A DNA stretch of 64,000 bases from Pieris napi. Taxonomy: Eukaryota; Arthropoda; Insecta; Lepidoptera; Pieridae. Positions 1 to 11,160 of the stretch are shown here, piece by piece. The translations under genes were made by a program, and so were the position numbers. The stretch covers positions 10,602,001 through 10,666,000 of the forward strand of contig NC_062252.1 in assembly GCF_905475465.1 (NCBI RefSeq). The letters are read 5' to 3'. The stretch's first letter is position 1; each line of letters starts with the position of its first letter. The notes under the pieces were generated by a model. It did not search any database. It was given only the letters and a program-made list of their open reading frames with translations, and was not told the DNA's origin.

Positions 1-290
1 AACAATTTTAAAACAAATGGTGACTTTCATCAGTATAATACTCGAAATAGTACAACCAACCAGGCTCCAGAAGATAAACCACTTCTTATATGGAAATTGT
101 ATTCGTTTTTACAACAAACTTCAAAGCGAAATTAGACTCAAATTTGGCGATTAAAATGAGTGGCGGGGAGTTTCTTGCCCACTCTACGCCCTAGACTTGC
201 GAACTGATGGTTAATGTAAATTTAGAATTTATTTAACATGTTCTGTTGACGTTCACAAGTTCATTGGTTACCTATATGAGTAGTTATTTT
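1..290 (+). mobile_element. LINE-B 3' end, cut by the window edge
   Basis: The first about 120 bases read like the C-terminal coding part of LINE-B (compare 45844-46179 on the minus strand: HQYNTRN, then LYGNCIRFYNKL). Stops and frame slips are present. The family 3' untranslated part follows (GAGTGGCGGGGAGTTTCTTG, then CTCTACGCCC, then GTTGACGTTCACAAG). The start lies outside the window. Confidence 0.7.
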
Positions 291-1670
291 TAATTTGAAT
301 TCTAGCTCATTTGCTTTGCATCATGCTTTGCTCCCAATTATGTCGATAATTAAGGAACGACGCTGAAAGTTCTCTCGACTTTCTCATATATAATGTTAGA
401 AAATTAATCCCTCAAAACAAAAATGTATTTCAGTAAAAGACTTAAGATAATGTTACAATTAAAATAAAACAAGCACAATTAAATTTATTCATTTATTTAA
501 GTATTACAATATCGAGACTACAATTTCAAAACTTAGTCTAATGACAGGTAATAATAAAAAATAGGTAATTACTACCTATTCTGAGAATAGGAATTCTAGT
601 CTTAGCTATCGCATATTTGGAGTAAAAAAATATTTTTTTAATTTTAATTCATGCACCTGATATTAAACTTTGATTAGAGAGTAAACGTTGCGACGTTAAC
701 GAGAATATCTTTATCGATAGTATTGATCACCACGACATCTATGTATTTATCAATACACATGAAGTGCAAGTCACAAAAAACAGATGGCGTTGTTAACAAA
801 AAAAGGTAAAAATATTATCGACATTTTATTCCCTTATCGAAGTATATGTGAACTATGCAAATGGCTTACAAATACAACAGACAAATAAAACGATAACTTT
901 GTTAAAGATTCAAAAAATAATAAACAAAATTTGAACCTCCAAGAAAATTATCATTGCTTAAAGCTAAAGGAGTAGAACAATATTTAATTCGATATATATT
1001 ATTTGATTAAATTTGTCACTTGCCAAAATAGTGTTCAACATCATTCAATCAAATAATTACACCAATTTTAATCTATATGTAAACAATGATAAATGCATAA
1101 AGAAGTATTGTTATCGATAAAATTGTGACTTTAAACTTAAACTAAAGGACCAAAGAGAGAATTCAAATTTTATTACATAGTAAGGCACCGCAAGTTTTTG
1201 GTTTATACGAACGTTTAAGAGAAATATTCTAAATAGGACAAAAACTTACACTAAGAACACCGAAGCATTACCTTAATATGGCATTATTATAAATAATGAT
1301 TATTAATAGGAGATCAAAATGTAACTAAGGCCATACAGCCATCACTGATAAATTGATAGAAAATAAGCATACATCTAACTCCATGAATCCAAATTGTGAC
1401 TAAACCTAAACACGAATTTTAGCTGGTTCTTAAAGTGTGTAATAGATGTCGCTGTTATCCGTTGTAGCTTAAAATTTCTAACAATTTATTAGTTCGTAGG
1501 CTGTTTGTCATGTTTAGCCGTTTCGTTGATCCTCGGGCACTCGTTATGTCGGTCAAAACGCGTCTTCTTCAATGACTGCGGAGACCTGAAACATTTTAAG
1601 TAATATATTTAAAAAACTTTAAGGTCTGGTCCTTAGATTTCAGTATCTGTTCAGGGTACATTTGTTTTTA
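291..1670. other. AT-rich stretch, no gene seen
   Basis: No supported ORF, terminal repeat pair or recognised family. There are several TATCGATA-like motifs and simple A/T runs. Likely intergenic or intronic. Confidence 0.5.
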
Positions 1671-1763
1671 AAGTGAAACATATTTAGGCGCATGAGGGTA
1701 AATTTTTTAAAAAACGTCACGAAGATGTGCATCGTTTTTGTCGAAGAAAAGGGAGAGAGCATG
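1671..1763 (+). repeat. Partial copy of the GAAGTGAAAC-ended repeat (family G)
   Basis: Begins AAAGTGAAACATATTTAGGC, continues GCGCATGAGGGTAAATTTTT and ends GAAAAGGGAGAGAGC. The same blocks occur in the same order at 18050-18440 and 30494-30770. This copy is truncated where a LINE-A tail begins. Confidence 0.6.
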
Positions 1764-1765
1764 AA

Positions 1766-1803
1766 CTTTTTTATAGAACAGGGGGCAAACGGGCACACCG
1801 TGA

Positions 1804-1848
<45 letters not shown>
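1766..1848 (-). mobile_element. LINE-A 3' terminal fragment followed by a 42-nt T tract
   Basis: TATAGAACAGGGGGCAAACG is the reverse complement of the extreme 3' end of LINE-A. A run of 42 T follows at 1807-1848, outside the usual LINE-A tail. It makes artefactual poly-Phe and poly-Lys frames on the two strands. Confidence 0.55.
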
Positions 1849-1852
<4 letters not shown>

Positions 1853-2639
1853 GGGGAAATGCATTGCGCATACCCCACCGCGGTGCGACTGCTTAGTGCG
1901 GGAGGGTTATGTGGGACTCGCGAATGTGCATACCCACTAAAACCCCAAGGCGCCACCAACAATCGCCTTAGGCGGGATGCGGTAACAGCAGAGCCTTATC
2001 CGCTTACACCGTGAGGATGCTTCAAGTACGAGCGAGTGTTAAATGCGACTTTCTGTCCATATCCGCTAAAGAGCTGATTGGACAACAAACACTGTTCTGA
2101 GAAATATAATCTACTTTAAGACAAATATATTAATTTGAATACTACATAATTATATTTTTTTTTCAGTTATTAACACAGACTATTTAATAGAGCAGTTATA
2201 TTACCAACACATAAATTTATGTATCTATTCTCATAATATATTTAACTAAGTATATTTTCTCTTTATATACTGTTTAAGTATCGACCACACCTATTGTTGC
2301 TTAACAACATATAATGTAAGTTGTACATTATTTATGTTAGAGCAATTTAAGGCACCTGCTACGCCTGAGGCATTTTTATGAATAATTCATAAAGTCATAT
2401 AACATACAGAAGGTTAACATTATGGTTGTGTATTTAAGTCCACAGGAGCTAAGTAAATATCTGTAAGGTTCGATAGTGAACTTTCAGTCTTATAAATCAG
2501 CGTATTCTAAATGTTGAATTTAGTAAAGGAACTGAGTGCAATGGGCTATCGGTACACCTGATGTTCTCCAGGCCTTGGCCTGGAAGAATCCTCGAGTTTA
2601 TATACGGTAAAGAAGTTGTATTTAACTAACATAAATAAA
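1849..2639. other. No gene seen
   Basis: The segment 1850-2080 is GC-richer than its surroundings (CACCGCGGTGCG, and inverted CCAAGGCGCC / GCCTTAGGCG) and may be an unrecognised repeat. The rest is AT-rich and featureless. Confidence 0.4.
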
Positions 2640-3240
2640 ATAAAATATTATATTTTACAAAAACAAAGAATTGTTTATTAAAATTTAAAACCTAAACATA
2701 ACAATCAAATAAATATACATTATATAGTATTTGAAATTGTCTAAACCTACATAGTATCAATAAAAATAATTAAAAATTAGTAAAAAGTGAAATGAATCAA
2801 ATTATAAAGTTTGGTCCCTGTGGCAGTGTACCTTTAACGCTGGCAGCATTTCCTCGCTGTATTGCGATACTTGTTGAGCGAGGAAAGCACCAGCTCTGGA
2901 GTCACCGGTGCTATCTACCAGGCGCTAACTTAAATCTTAAATTAGCGCCTGTGTACTTGAACCCCACGGCCCAAGAGTCTCTACTCCAAAGGGAACAAAA
3001 TCGAAGTTGGAGGAAAGACTTTCATATTTATTATTAGCCCTGTATTATTTTCCACGTGCTCTGCGGCCGCCCCACCATTTTTCTTGTCGTATAAGTAGCA
3101 TCTTTTACCAAAGCCCGTCACACATTCCAAGGAATCAACGACATCCCATCCGGCCGCTTGCCATCGTCTCTAGCGATGCCTGTTGGTTTGAAAATGGCTG
3201 GAACATTGTCGGAGGCAAGAGAGCGGCGTATAATTGAGCG
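2640..3240 (-). mobile_element. LINE-C 3' end, longest copy
   Basis: Read on the minus strand, degenerate coding sequence runs from an RPDGMSLIPW-like stretch (3110-3165) through VPFG..TLGPWG (2960-3010) to SIAIQRGNAAS (2840-2870) and ends GTLPQGPNF near 2810. An AT-rich tail covers 2640-2790. Several stops and frame breaks make it non-functional. I recognise these peptides as the C-terminus of a metazoan LINE reverse transcriptase; I am not sure of the clade. Plus-strand ORFs over this region are shadows. Confidence 0.7.
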
Positions 3241-4359
3241 CGGTGTGGCGAGAAAATCGACTTGCACTGTACTAACTTAGCCACAAGGACACTTATGGGG
3301 AGTACATATGCGCAATCCTAAGCGGAGGCTGAAGGCAATGCGAAGTGATTCAGGGTCCAAAAGGGTGCCAGTTTGGCGAAAGATAAGCCAAAAATATCTT
3401 CACTTCTGATAAGCATCTTCATATAAAACGCAGTCCTTCGGGTACCGCGTATTTTTTTAATCAAGCAAAATGCTACGTTAGTATTGGCTCGCGTTTTACA
3501 TCGGAAAAAGATTCTAAACATAAATTATTATTGCCGTTATTATCCCTCATCTTATAAAAACTGACTTGAGATTTTATTATATGTAGAGTTAGAGATTAGC
3601 TATGGTTTTTTTCACTTTAAATTATTCTTCAAGATAAAGTGTTGATAATATGCAAAATGAAGCATTTTTTGTTTCGTTCCGTTATCTTTTTGTTAAGGAA
3701 AAAGATGGGATGTTTTTAATAGTCATGACGTAAAAAGTTCACGAACAATGTACGGTACATTTGAGTAAAGGAGTGAAGACTATTTTAATATATTTTTAGA
3801 ACAATATTTCGGCTTAATAATACGTCCTCTTGTGTTCTCGAGCGTAATAATATTTTTGTAAGTAACAACCATTGGTGAGTGAAGAGGAAAACTGACGTTC
3901 TTCATTAACAGTATTAATTAAAATTAATTTATGTTTCCATCCATTTAATTTATTTATTTAAAAAATAACTGCAAGTCCTCTCAAATATAAAAGAAAAAAA
4001 AAAGTTTATTGGACTAGCTGTTTTTAATAATACGAATCTATCAAACCGTTAGACCTCCGGAAATACATAAAATATATCCTGCAAAAAGCAGTTATATTAA
4101 ATACAGCAAGAATAACCCGTGAATTTCTTCAAGCTATTCCTTGAAAAAAACTGTGTAAATTTGGCTTAGAACAGTGTACCATGATCTTGAATGCATTCTA
4201 ATGTAAACAGATATCAAGCCATAATAATAATTATTTATAAATTAATGAAAACGAAATAATTTAATAATATCTAAATGAAAATCGAAAACAAGAAACATTA
4301 TTTGATGGTCAACGTTTATTTCTGATTTTCACTACTATATTTTTTTTATTATTCTAGGT
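3241..4359. other. No gene seen
   Basis: AT-rich sequence with A and T runs. Short ORFs on either strand have no recognisable domain. Confidence 0.45.
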
Positions 4360-4575
4360 CTAGCGGCTTCAGCGTGCGACTCTCATCCCTTAGGTCGTAG
4401 GTTCGATCCCCGGCTGTGCACCAATGGACTTTCTTTCTATGTGCGCATTTAACATTTGCTCGAACGGTGAGGAAACCGGCATGCCGGGCACAGGAGGCTA
4501 ATCACCTACTTGCCTATTAGATTGCCAAATGATCATGAAACAGATGTAGAAATCAGAGGCCCAGACAGAGAAGAT
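4360..4575 (+). mobile_element. tRNA-derived SINE, sense
   Basis: The tRNA-like head is GGCTTCAGCGTGCGACTCTC (A-box region), then GGTTCGATCCCCGG (B box). The family body follows: CTTTCTATGTGCGCATTTAA, GCTCGAACGGTGAGGAAACC, CAGGAGGCTAATCACC and a GGCCCAGAC terminus. At least seven further copies lie in the window. An internal deletion removes the GTCGACGGCGTG part of the body. Confidence 0.85.
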
Positions 4576-5767
4576 TTTTTATTATTATTGGTTTTAATAT
4601 ATAATTTAAAACTCTACTAGCGTCCTTTACTCTATCAAATAGTTATCTTATTAATAGATCGCTACAGGATAGCCGAGACTTGATCCAAGCAAAAAATACA
4701 ACTTTTTGTTACAGCTCGTAATAATGTTACGTAAATTATGATTTTATCTGAGGACGATAGCCTTAGGCGTATGGCATATTATTAGTAATGGACTAAGTAC
4801 AATCCTGTTTCATTACTTGACTTGAACGTGAACGATTGTTTGAAATTATATAATTAAAAAAAAAGAAATGTCTTCCTATGTTTTCCATGAGTGGTGGTTT
4901 TAAAATTTTTTAGGCTGTTATTAATTATAGTTACCTATATAATTGTCATATCCAAGATTATTTTTACAATCCAACAATTTCGTTGAAATTGCACGTAAAA
5001 TAAAGTTGTTGGGTTTGATTTTTAATCACATGATGATTCGCATCCTCCAATCAGTAGTACGACTGACAGGTATGGGTTGATAGTGGGAAGAAAATGTTTT
5101 GCAATTTCGCTCTTTTTACTCAAGATGAACTGAGGGTGCAGAGGTCTAATACTGGTGGGCAGCGAACTAGCTGATTTTCAATATGATCTACAATTTTGTG
5201 CAGACGACCATCAAACAAGTCTTTTTGATTTCTAGTAGGTAGCAAAAAAAAATTCGCATCCCAAATTCGCCGCCCTAAATGAATTTAGAATTTAAAGTCG
5301 ACCTGCCGTGAAAGAGAAACCAGAAACAACAAGGGTTGTCTATGTTGGAAGACAACCTGAACAACTGGCTGCTGATAACTAGTGATATATGATATCGTTT
5401 CGCTTAGGCTTTTACTATTATTATATCAACTTCGCATAAAAATTGATTTCTATATATCTTGTCTATGTAATATGAATCACAATATCGTGTCGTTATCACC
5501 TTGAAATAAAGCAAAAAAGTAAATCTAAGGTGTGGTTGGCGCGTCCCAAAGGGAGTGGAGCCGCGCCCACGGTTCGTAATTAGTGCACTAATAACTGATG
5601 GTTTAAATTACGACGAAATACGTAGAAACGACGTTTTTCGTGCAAATATTTTTGCTATCACAAGAATTTTTATAGCTAAGGAATTTTTTGTAAATTATGA
5701 CGTTAGCCAAATGACTCAACAACTAATGGAAAGAGATTGATGCTTTCGGTCAGTAGATTCGACAAAA
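4576..5767. other. No gene seen
   Basis: An open stretch at 5555-5740 begins with GTG, has no recognisable domain and no splice-site support, and is not called as a gene. Confidence 0.4.
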
Positions 5768-5855
5768 AGCGTAACAATTCTTAAAAGGTCGGCAACGAAC
5801 CCGCGGCCCTATGGCAATGTATGTGCCTCCTGCCCGTTTACCTCCTACTATATAA
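5768..5855 (+). mobile_element. LINE-A 3' end
   Basis: AAAGGTCGGCAACG, then CCTCCTGCCCGTTTACCTCC and a short A-rich tail. Truncated at the 5' side and internally deleted. Confidence 0.7.
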
Positions 5856-6384
5856 AAAAGAATAATCGGATAATGTATGTATTTTGTGACTCTATTAAAT
5901 CAATAAGTAGTATTAGGGGAGTTAACACATAACGCTCTTCTAGATACTACGAGTACCTACTCAAGTGTGTTATATATATTTATTGCATTAATGCATTTAC
6001 GTATTAATAAAAAAACTTCATTGTTTTACTCAGACAGCAAAATAAAACCAATAAAATCGAATAATTTTGACGTTTTCTGAACTGAAATACTGTAGTAGTT
6101 TTATAATAAAATAATTTAAATTTTTTACCTAAAACATTCAGACGTAAGTAAGAACTTTCTGTTTCCTCAAGAGGTTTATTAATAGAACTCGTTTTCCAAT
6201 AGATGAAGCAAATATCAAAGGTTTGTATCATCATTTTGCAATGAGACTTCGTGATATGCCATGTGTTAAATGTTACTGATTGGGATGTGATATCCCGACA
6301 AGGTCATAAAGACTTAATTGCACGCCAAATTGCGGTCTTACAATTTTATCAATCAATTATAGAATATAATTTACACTAATATGT
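5856..6384. other. No gene seen
   Basis: AT-rich. The minus-strand open frame at 6004-6234 has no recognisable feature. Confidence 0.4.
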
Positions 6385-6660
6385 TTTTGTTAATTTAAAT
6401 CTGCGGCCTCAGAGCTAGCGGAAAACAATAAACGGCTCAAATATAAGAGTCTTTCCTTCAACTTAGATTTTGTTCCTTTTGGAGTAGAGACTCTTGGGCC
6501 GTGGGGTTCAAGTGCTAAGGCGCTAATTACATACAAGTTGGCACCTGGTAGATAGTGCCGGTCACCCCAGAGCTGCTGCCAGCGTTAAAGGTAAACTGCC
6601 ATAGGGACCACACTTTTTTAATTTGCTTTTATTTATATTTTTTAATTATTATTTTTCTTA
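6385..6660 (+). mobile_element. LINE-C 3' end
   Basis: Same blocks as 62280-62650: GGCTCAAATATAAGAGTC, CTCTTGGGCCGTGGGGTTC, GGCACCTGGTAGATAGTG, GCTGCCAGCGTTAAAGG, then an AT tail. It lies downstream of the CABIT gene on the opposite strand, so any further exon of that gene must skip it. Confidence 0.7.
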
Positions 6661-6894
6661 CTATTTAGGTTAAGGAAATTGTGTTGAAAATAAATACTCT
6701 TAATTTGAGTAATCATTTGTTTTAATGTATGTTGGTGGTGTTAATTAAGTATGTGTTATATATTTTACTGATAGGAACCAATACAGCGATTAATATATGC
6801 TATGATGCCTATGATAAGTGTTCTATACGAACACTAATTATTGTCTATAATATAATAATTATTAAAACATTCTAAATAGAAATTGAAAAGAATT

Positions 6895-7030
6895 TAAAAA
6901 GTTAGGTACCTGTGGAAGTGTAAGTACCTTTAACGCTGGCCGTTTCATCACAATACATTTCCTCACTGTATTGTGATGAAATGTGTGAGTATACTAGCAG
7001 TTCTGGGGTAATCGGAAACCACTAAGCACT
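6895..7030 (-). repeat. LINE-C fragment with an internal palindrome
   Basis: CCTGTGGAAGTG and CCTTTAACGCTGGC match LINE-C in reverse. Inside it, TTTCATCACAATACATTTCC and CACTGTATTGTGATGAAATG form an inverted pair not seen in the other copies. Confidence 0.5.
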
Positions 7031-7199
7031 ATTGAGTAGGTTAAGAATATTGTAAATACTATATATTTGTGTGTTGGTAATAATTAATGTCTTTTCTTTT
7101 TGTCTAATTTCTGCAAATCTCTTTTAACAGATCCTAAATATGCCATTACTCCGTAAATTACGACAGCGTGTCACGCAAAGTTCAATAAATGTTGTAAGA

Positions 7200-7205
7200 A
7201 CTTAC
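7200..7205 (-). other. Splice donor GTAAGT just after the CABIT stop codon
   Basis: On the minus strand the exon runs from 9077 (after TTTCAG) to 7206, followed by GTAAGT. The stop is 8 nt before this donor. No AATAAA on the minus strand lies close downstream outside repeats. So either a 3'UTR intron exists or the C-terminus has been shortened. Confidence 0.6.
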
Positions 7206-7213
7206 CGATATAA

Positions 7214-9064
7214 CTAAAGATACAGCGTTGGAACTCTCTTCTGCGCTCCGAGGGAGAGTTTATTCCCGAGTTTCTTGTAATTGTCGCTTTTAACCCTACA
7301 TTTTGGTTTCTCATTCGTTTCAACTGGGCAACCTTTAAGCTCCCACACTAAGTTCGTCAAAGACTTCGGTCTACTCAACTTTCTTGACCTTTTTTCTGGT
7401 AATTTTGGGCCATTACCGGAATCGCCAGACGTCCGTCCACCAGAATGACTGGAGTCCAGAGTGCCATCCATTTCCATAGCCTGGTGTATGTTCGATAAGC
7501 TTTTATAACGTATATTGAAAAGCGGTGAATCGCCTTTAGATAGTGGTCGTATCGGACTAGTAACAGGACTAGGCGCCTCCTTAGTAGGAGAGTTACTCTT
7601 TTGACTGAATATTCTGTTCTTGTTACTGACATTGTTCTTTATGTAGAGTTTAGGTAAATTTGGAGCTGGTATCAACACTTTTTCCTTAACTGGGGGGTTA
7701 ATGGCAGTTTTACGTGATCTCTTTTCGGCTTTTTGGTTCAATGGTTTCTTTGTTGGTATGGTTTCAATGGGAGGTGGTTCGGGCTTTATTTCTGTTATCA
7801 AGGGCATATGAATTGGTGTAGGGGCTGGGGATGATGGGGCCGATTCATGTCGAGATACTTCATTAGTGTAAGAAGCCTTTAGATTCTTCGGGAGAGGTGC
7901 AAAGCCTCGGACATAGTCATAGATTTGGTCTATTTCATCGTATTCATCTGGGATGCTGTTTTCGTCTCTATGACTGCTGTAGATATGATTATGTTTATTC
8001 ATGTGCTTGTGGTGATTGGCTGAATCTGACGATGCACTTCGTCGTAAAAAGTAACCAGTTTTTATCAATGGTGGAGCATGAAGAGGTGCACTTAGGAGCC
8101 TCTTTGGATCCCCAAGTTTTCCATCTAATACATGAATCCTATCCACTACATCTACCAGTAATCTATTGCACTTTTCTACCAATCTAGAGAACTCCATGAA
8201 GTTTTTAATTTGTTCTTCGTTTTTGCACCTAAGCATTTTTAACGGCGCTGCTAGAGGTAATGCAATAAGGGAATTTCCTTCTTTCTGTAACGGTAAAGCA
8301 AATACGTGATCTTCTTCGAAAATGGATAAGAGTCTAATCTCTGGTACAAAATGACTGGCACTTTTCAAGCCTCTAGGGGGAGTTCCATGTACTAATCTTA
8401 CGGTTATTGGCAGTCGTTTAGTTAGCAGAGTCTTTGCAGTATGCACACCACTGATGTTGTCCTCTTTAGCGATAGCAGAGAATTTTCCCCGCTGATCCAA
8501 ACTTAACAATATTATATCGCCTTTCGAATCTGTGCACTTCAAATATTTGTTCTTACCTAAAAACGTCTCACCTTTAGGCATTAAAACTTCACCGAAAGGT
8601 AGATTTCTTGCACCATCAGCGGTTATATTACCATCTAAATCTACTTTAGCACATATTACCCTCATCGCTTCTCTTACTAAGCACCCATCGTCTAATTTAC
8701 GTCTAGCTAGCTCCGCTACTGACTCTATACATCTCACAGCCCGTCCCTCTTCACTCAGCAGTTCAAAATAACCCTTGTAAGAATCTGGTATGGCGATTCT
8801 GGGTCCGACACTGACCATGCGACGTCCATCTTTTAGTTTTATAGCTTGGGCGATTATTTTTCTTCTTTTTCCAGCTGATATGATAAGAGCTGTACTCTGT
8901 AAGCCTGGACTTGGTAATGTAGGTACACCGAGGCCTCCATACTGTCCTTTGATGATCTTTGCGACGCTGGGGAGCCGGTTTTTGACAGCAAACTCTCGGA
9001 GGTAATGGCCCTCATCAGACCAGCGCGACGCTGCGACCACGACTTGCCCGTCAGTGGCTGCCAT
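7214..9064 (-). CDS. CABIT-domain protein (GAREM/Themis-like signalling adaptor)
   Basis: Predicted 616 residues. Residues about 20-270 resemble the CABIT domain of GAREM/FAM59 and Themis: YLREFAVKNRLPSVAKI (21-37), GPRIAIPDSYKGYFELL (87-103), MPKGETFLG (162-170), LPITVRLVHGTPPRG (218-232). Residues 371-386 carry tyrosine motifs (DEYDEIDQIYDYV). About 405-440 and 490-560 are Pro/Ser-rich and basic, probably disordered. CABIT adaptors act in the cytosol downstream of receptor tyrosine kinases or antigen receptors; that role is inferred by family. The ATG at 9064 has a strong context (A at -3, G at +4). A TTTCAG acceptor lies just upstream (exon starts 9077), so 5' exons lie further right. No SAM domain, present in vertebrate GAREM, is encoded here. 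Stop TAG at 7214-7216 is followed 8 nt later by a strong donor. Confidence 0.85.
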   Translation of the reverse strand: MAATDGQVVVAASRWSDEGHYLREFAVKNRLPSVAKIIKGQYGGLGVPTLPSPGLQSTALIISAGKRRKIIAQAIKLKDGRRMVSVGPRIAIPDSYKGYFELLSEEGRAVRCIESVAELARRKLDDGCLVREAMRVICAKVDLDGNITADGARNLPFGEVLMPKGETFLGKNKYLKCTDSKGDIILLSLDQRGKFSAIAKEDNISGVHTAKTLLTKRLPITVRLVHGTPPRGLKSASHFVPEIRLLSIFEEDHVFALPLQKEGNSLIALPLAAPLKMLRCKNEEQIKNFMEFSRLVEKCNRLLVDVVDRIHVLDGKLGDPKRLLSAPLHAPPLIKTGYFLRRSASSDSANHHKHMNKHNHIYSSHRDENSIPDEYDEIDQIYDYVRGFAPLPKNLKASYTNEVSRHESAPSSPAPTPIHMPLITEIKPEPPPIETIPTKKPLNQKAEKRSRKTAINPPVKEKVLIPAPNLPKLYIKNNVSNKNRIFSQKSNSPTKEAPSPVTSPIRPLSKGDSPLFNIRYKSLSNIHQAMEMDGTLDSSHSGGRTSGDSGNGPKLPEKRSRKLSRPKSLTNLVWELKGCPVETNEKPKCRVKSDNYKKLGNKLSLGAQKRVPTLYL

Positions 9065-9381
9065 TGTTATGTCACATCTGAAATTGAGATAAAAACTTAT
9101 TAATATAATTATAATATTTATAAAAAATACTAGACAAATCGCTTCTCACTTAATAAATATCTAATAACAAAAAATTAAAGACAGTCGTTTAAAAAAATAT
9201 ATTTATGCCGAAAATATATACATCATAAAAGAGCACCTATCTCTTTGAGGTCAACTTGACCTCAAAAAGGCTTAAGATCACTGATAGACCACGCTCTTTT
9301 GTTGCTCTCAGTGAAGTGACTCCTAAAGTGCACTAGACGATCTAAATAAAGTCATGGTCACTATAAATCATTACATTGTAC
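9065..9381. other. Start of the intron upstream of the CABIT exon
   Basis: Begins with the acceptor at 9078-9079. A short palindrome GAGGTCAACTTGACCTC sits at 9247-9263. Nothing else is recognised. Confidence 0.4.
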
Positions 9382-9530
9382 AGTAATCCCCTTATAACGC
9401 GGTAGATACGGACTGCGTTATAGTTAATTTTATAACAACACAATTATTGACTTGACAAATTATTATAAATTTTATGCTACAGAAATATAACTTGCAAAAT
9501 CTCCGCGTTATAGAGGGGTAATATCTCGAT
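9382..9530. repeat. Candidate MITE with ATAACGCGG inverted ends
   Basis: The left end TAATCCCCTTATAACGCGG and the reverse complement of the right end TTACCCCTCTATAACGCGG agree at most positions. The roughly 150-bp AT-rich core is non-coding. I could not fix a target duplication. Confidence 0.45.
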
Positions 9531-10576
9531 ATATGGTGGCCGGAAATCGCGTTATACGAAAACGCAAGATTTTTCGTAAATATATTTTTTTAGGTTGTGT
9601 ATAAACAAATATGCCTTGCTCTGGTGCTACGCTTATTAAATAAATATGAGTAAAAGTAATTTAGAAAAAGTGAACTTCAAAAAACATGGAATATTTCCCT
9701 AGTTACCTATATTGTACACATCTGATCCAGAAATACGTGGATACCATATCTCAAACTACCAAACCAATATAGATGAAACTTGGACTGCCAAGATGATACG
9801 TGATACAAAAAAAAACATCTCGAGATTACTTTTAGTTAACTCGTATATATAGCACATCCAACTTTCAATTCCCACTTTATCACCTCTCAAAGAACTTTAA
9901 CATACTCGTCCCTTATTCATTCAGAAGGTTCAAAATCAGCAGAATTTTCCAAACGTCCAGAGACTGATCGATGATTAGTGGGCTGATCAATTAAAAAAAA
10001 GCATTATTAAGTAACTATCTGATACCTAATCCGCTATTATTGCTTATTATTAGGCAAAAAATTATTAGTAAAATCTATAGTTGGAAGTGTATTTAAAAAA
10101 AAGATAGCTTGTAACATATACCATAGAGATAGCATTATATATGATATATGACTTTAGTAAATAAATATATATACAACCTCCTTTGGACGTCAGTTAATAA
10201 GCACAAACACAAATAACTTTGGCGTAGAAATTTTATTAACGGGTTAGTACAAAGAGATGTGCCCCAATTGTCTTATTTTTCTGATATCACCTCAACCACA
10301 AACACCGTTATCTTACGAAACAATTTCATAACAGTTAGTTCAGAATTACAGCACATAACTATTTCTCGACCGATAAAACCTATTTGGTGACCGCAAACGT
10401 GGTTTTTATCACGGTATGGAAGTACTGTTAAATGATTCACTTCTTAAAACTATGGTTTGTGCACAGCTTTGGTAATAGGTGTGAGGTACAGTGGGAGAAA
10501 GGAAAGTGCCTGCCATTAAATATATTTGTCTCGTTTTAATACAAACGTTGGCGATATATAATCATATTTGTACCAA
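9531..10576. other. No gene seen
   Basis: AT-rich. No coherent ORF or recognised repeat. Confidence 0.4.
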
Positions 10577-10806
10577 TGGGCTTCAGATTTCTGTATCATT
10601 TCTAATAGGCAAGCAGGTTATCAACTTTCTGTGCCTAACACACGCCGTCGACTTTCCGGGTCTATGGTGTCCTCTCATTGTTTTCCTTAACCGTACGAGT
10701 CGTGTAACACGCGCACATAAACAAAAAGTGCATTGATCACAGCCGGGGATCGAACCTACGACTCCAGGGATGAGAGTCGCACGTTGACCACTAGGCCAAC
10801 ACTGCT
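10577..10806 (-). mobile_element. tRNA-derived SINE, antisense
   Basis: AATAGGCAAGCAGG, CACACGCCGTCGACTTTCC, GTTTTCCTTAACCG, then the reverse B box CCGGGGATCGAACC and the tRNA head to GCCAACACTGCT. Diverged. Long ORFs crossing it are shadows. Confidence 0.8.
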
Positions 10807-10879
10807 TATATAAGCCACAGAATATATTGGTGTAGTAACTAACTGTACAAGTGTGTTTTAGTTGACCTATACGACTTAT

Positions 10880-11160
10880 CACTGATATATATTTGTGTTT
10901 ACACAAAAAATATCGGAGCGTCGCGCCGAGGCCTTTCCTTTCTTGGGACTGTGACAGGTCAGACATTTGGCACTCCCGAGCCGAGTGACCGAGTAAAAGC
11001 TGAGCCACACACGGGTTTTCCCGCTCAAGTCTAAGCTCGGTGGCCCGGCGCAACAGTAGCAGAGGCCGCTGCGATCCATACCAAATGTACACCTGCCAGC
11101 GAAACTCAATGCAGAAAAAAAACTCTGTTTTGGTATTGTGAGTACTCAGCATTAGAAACA
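10880..11160 (-). other. GC-rich island with overlapping open frames, unknown
   Basis: GC content is clearly higher than the surroundings. Two minus-strand frames are open. One begins with an ATG at about 11109 and contains several Cys (LCYCC, CLTCHS) and a basic KKGKASARR patch. The other is Leu/Arg-rich. I recognise neither. No splice signals support a gene. An unrecognised repeat is as likely as a coding exon. Confidence 0.25.

Noticed and set aside
1692..2014. Three overlapping ORFs with poly-Phe or poly-Lys
   Set aside because: Produced by a 42-nt T tract within repeat debris. No start context, no domain.
2792..3521. ORFs at 2792-3037, 3007-3237 and 3318-3521
   Set aside because: The first two are antisense to LINE-C coding remnants. 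The third lacks any domain.
7375..9005. Several shorter ORFs on both strands over the CABIT exon
   Set aside because: Out-of-frame or antisense shadows of the 616-codon ORF.
10740..10806. tRNA gene-like sequence (GGTTCGATCCC B box, also at 4405, 21170, 41665, 43000, 48845, 52450)
   Set aside because: These are heads of a tRNA-derived SINE; they sit in full SINE bodies and cannot form a proper cloverleaf.
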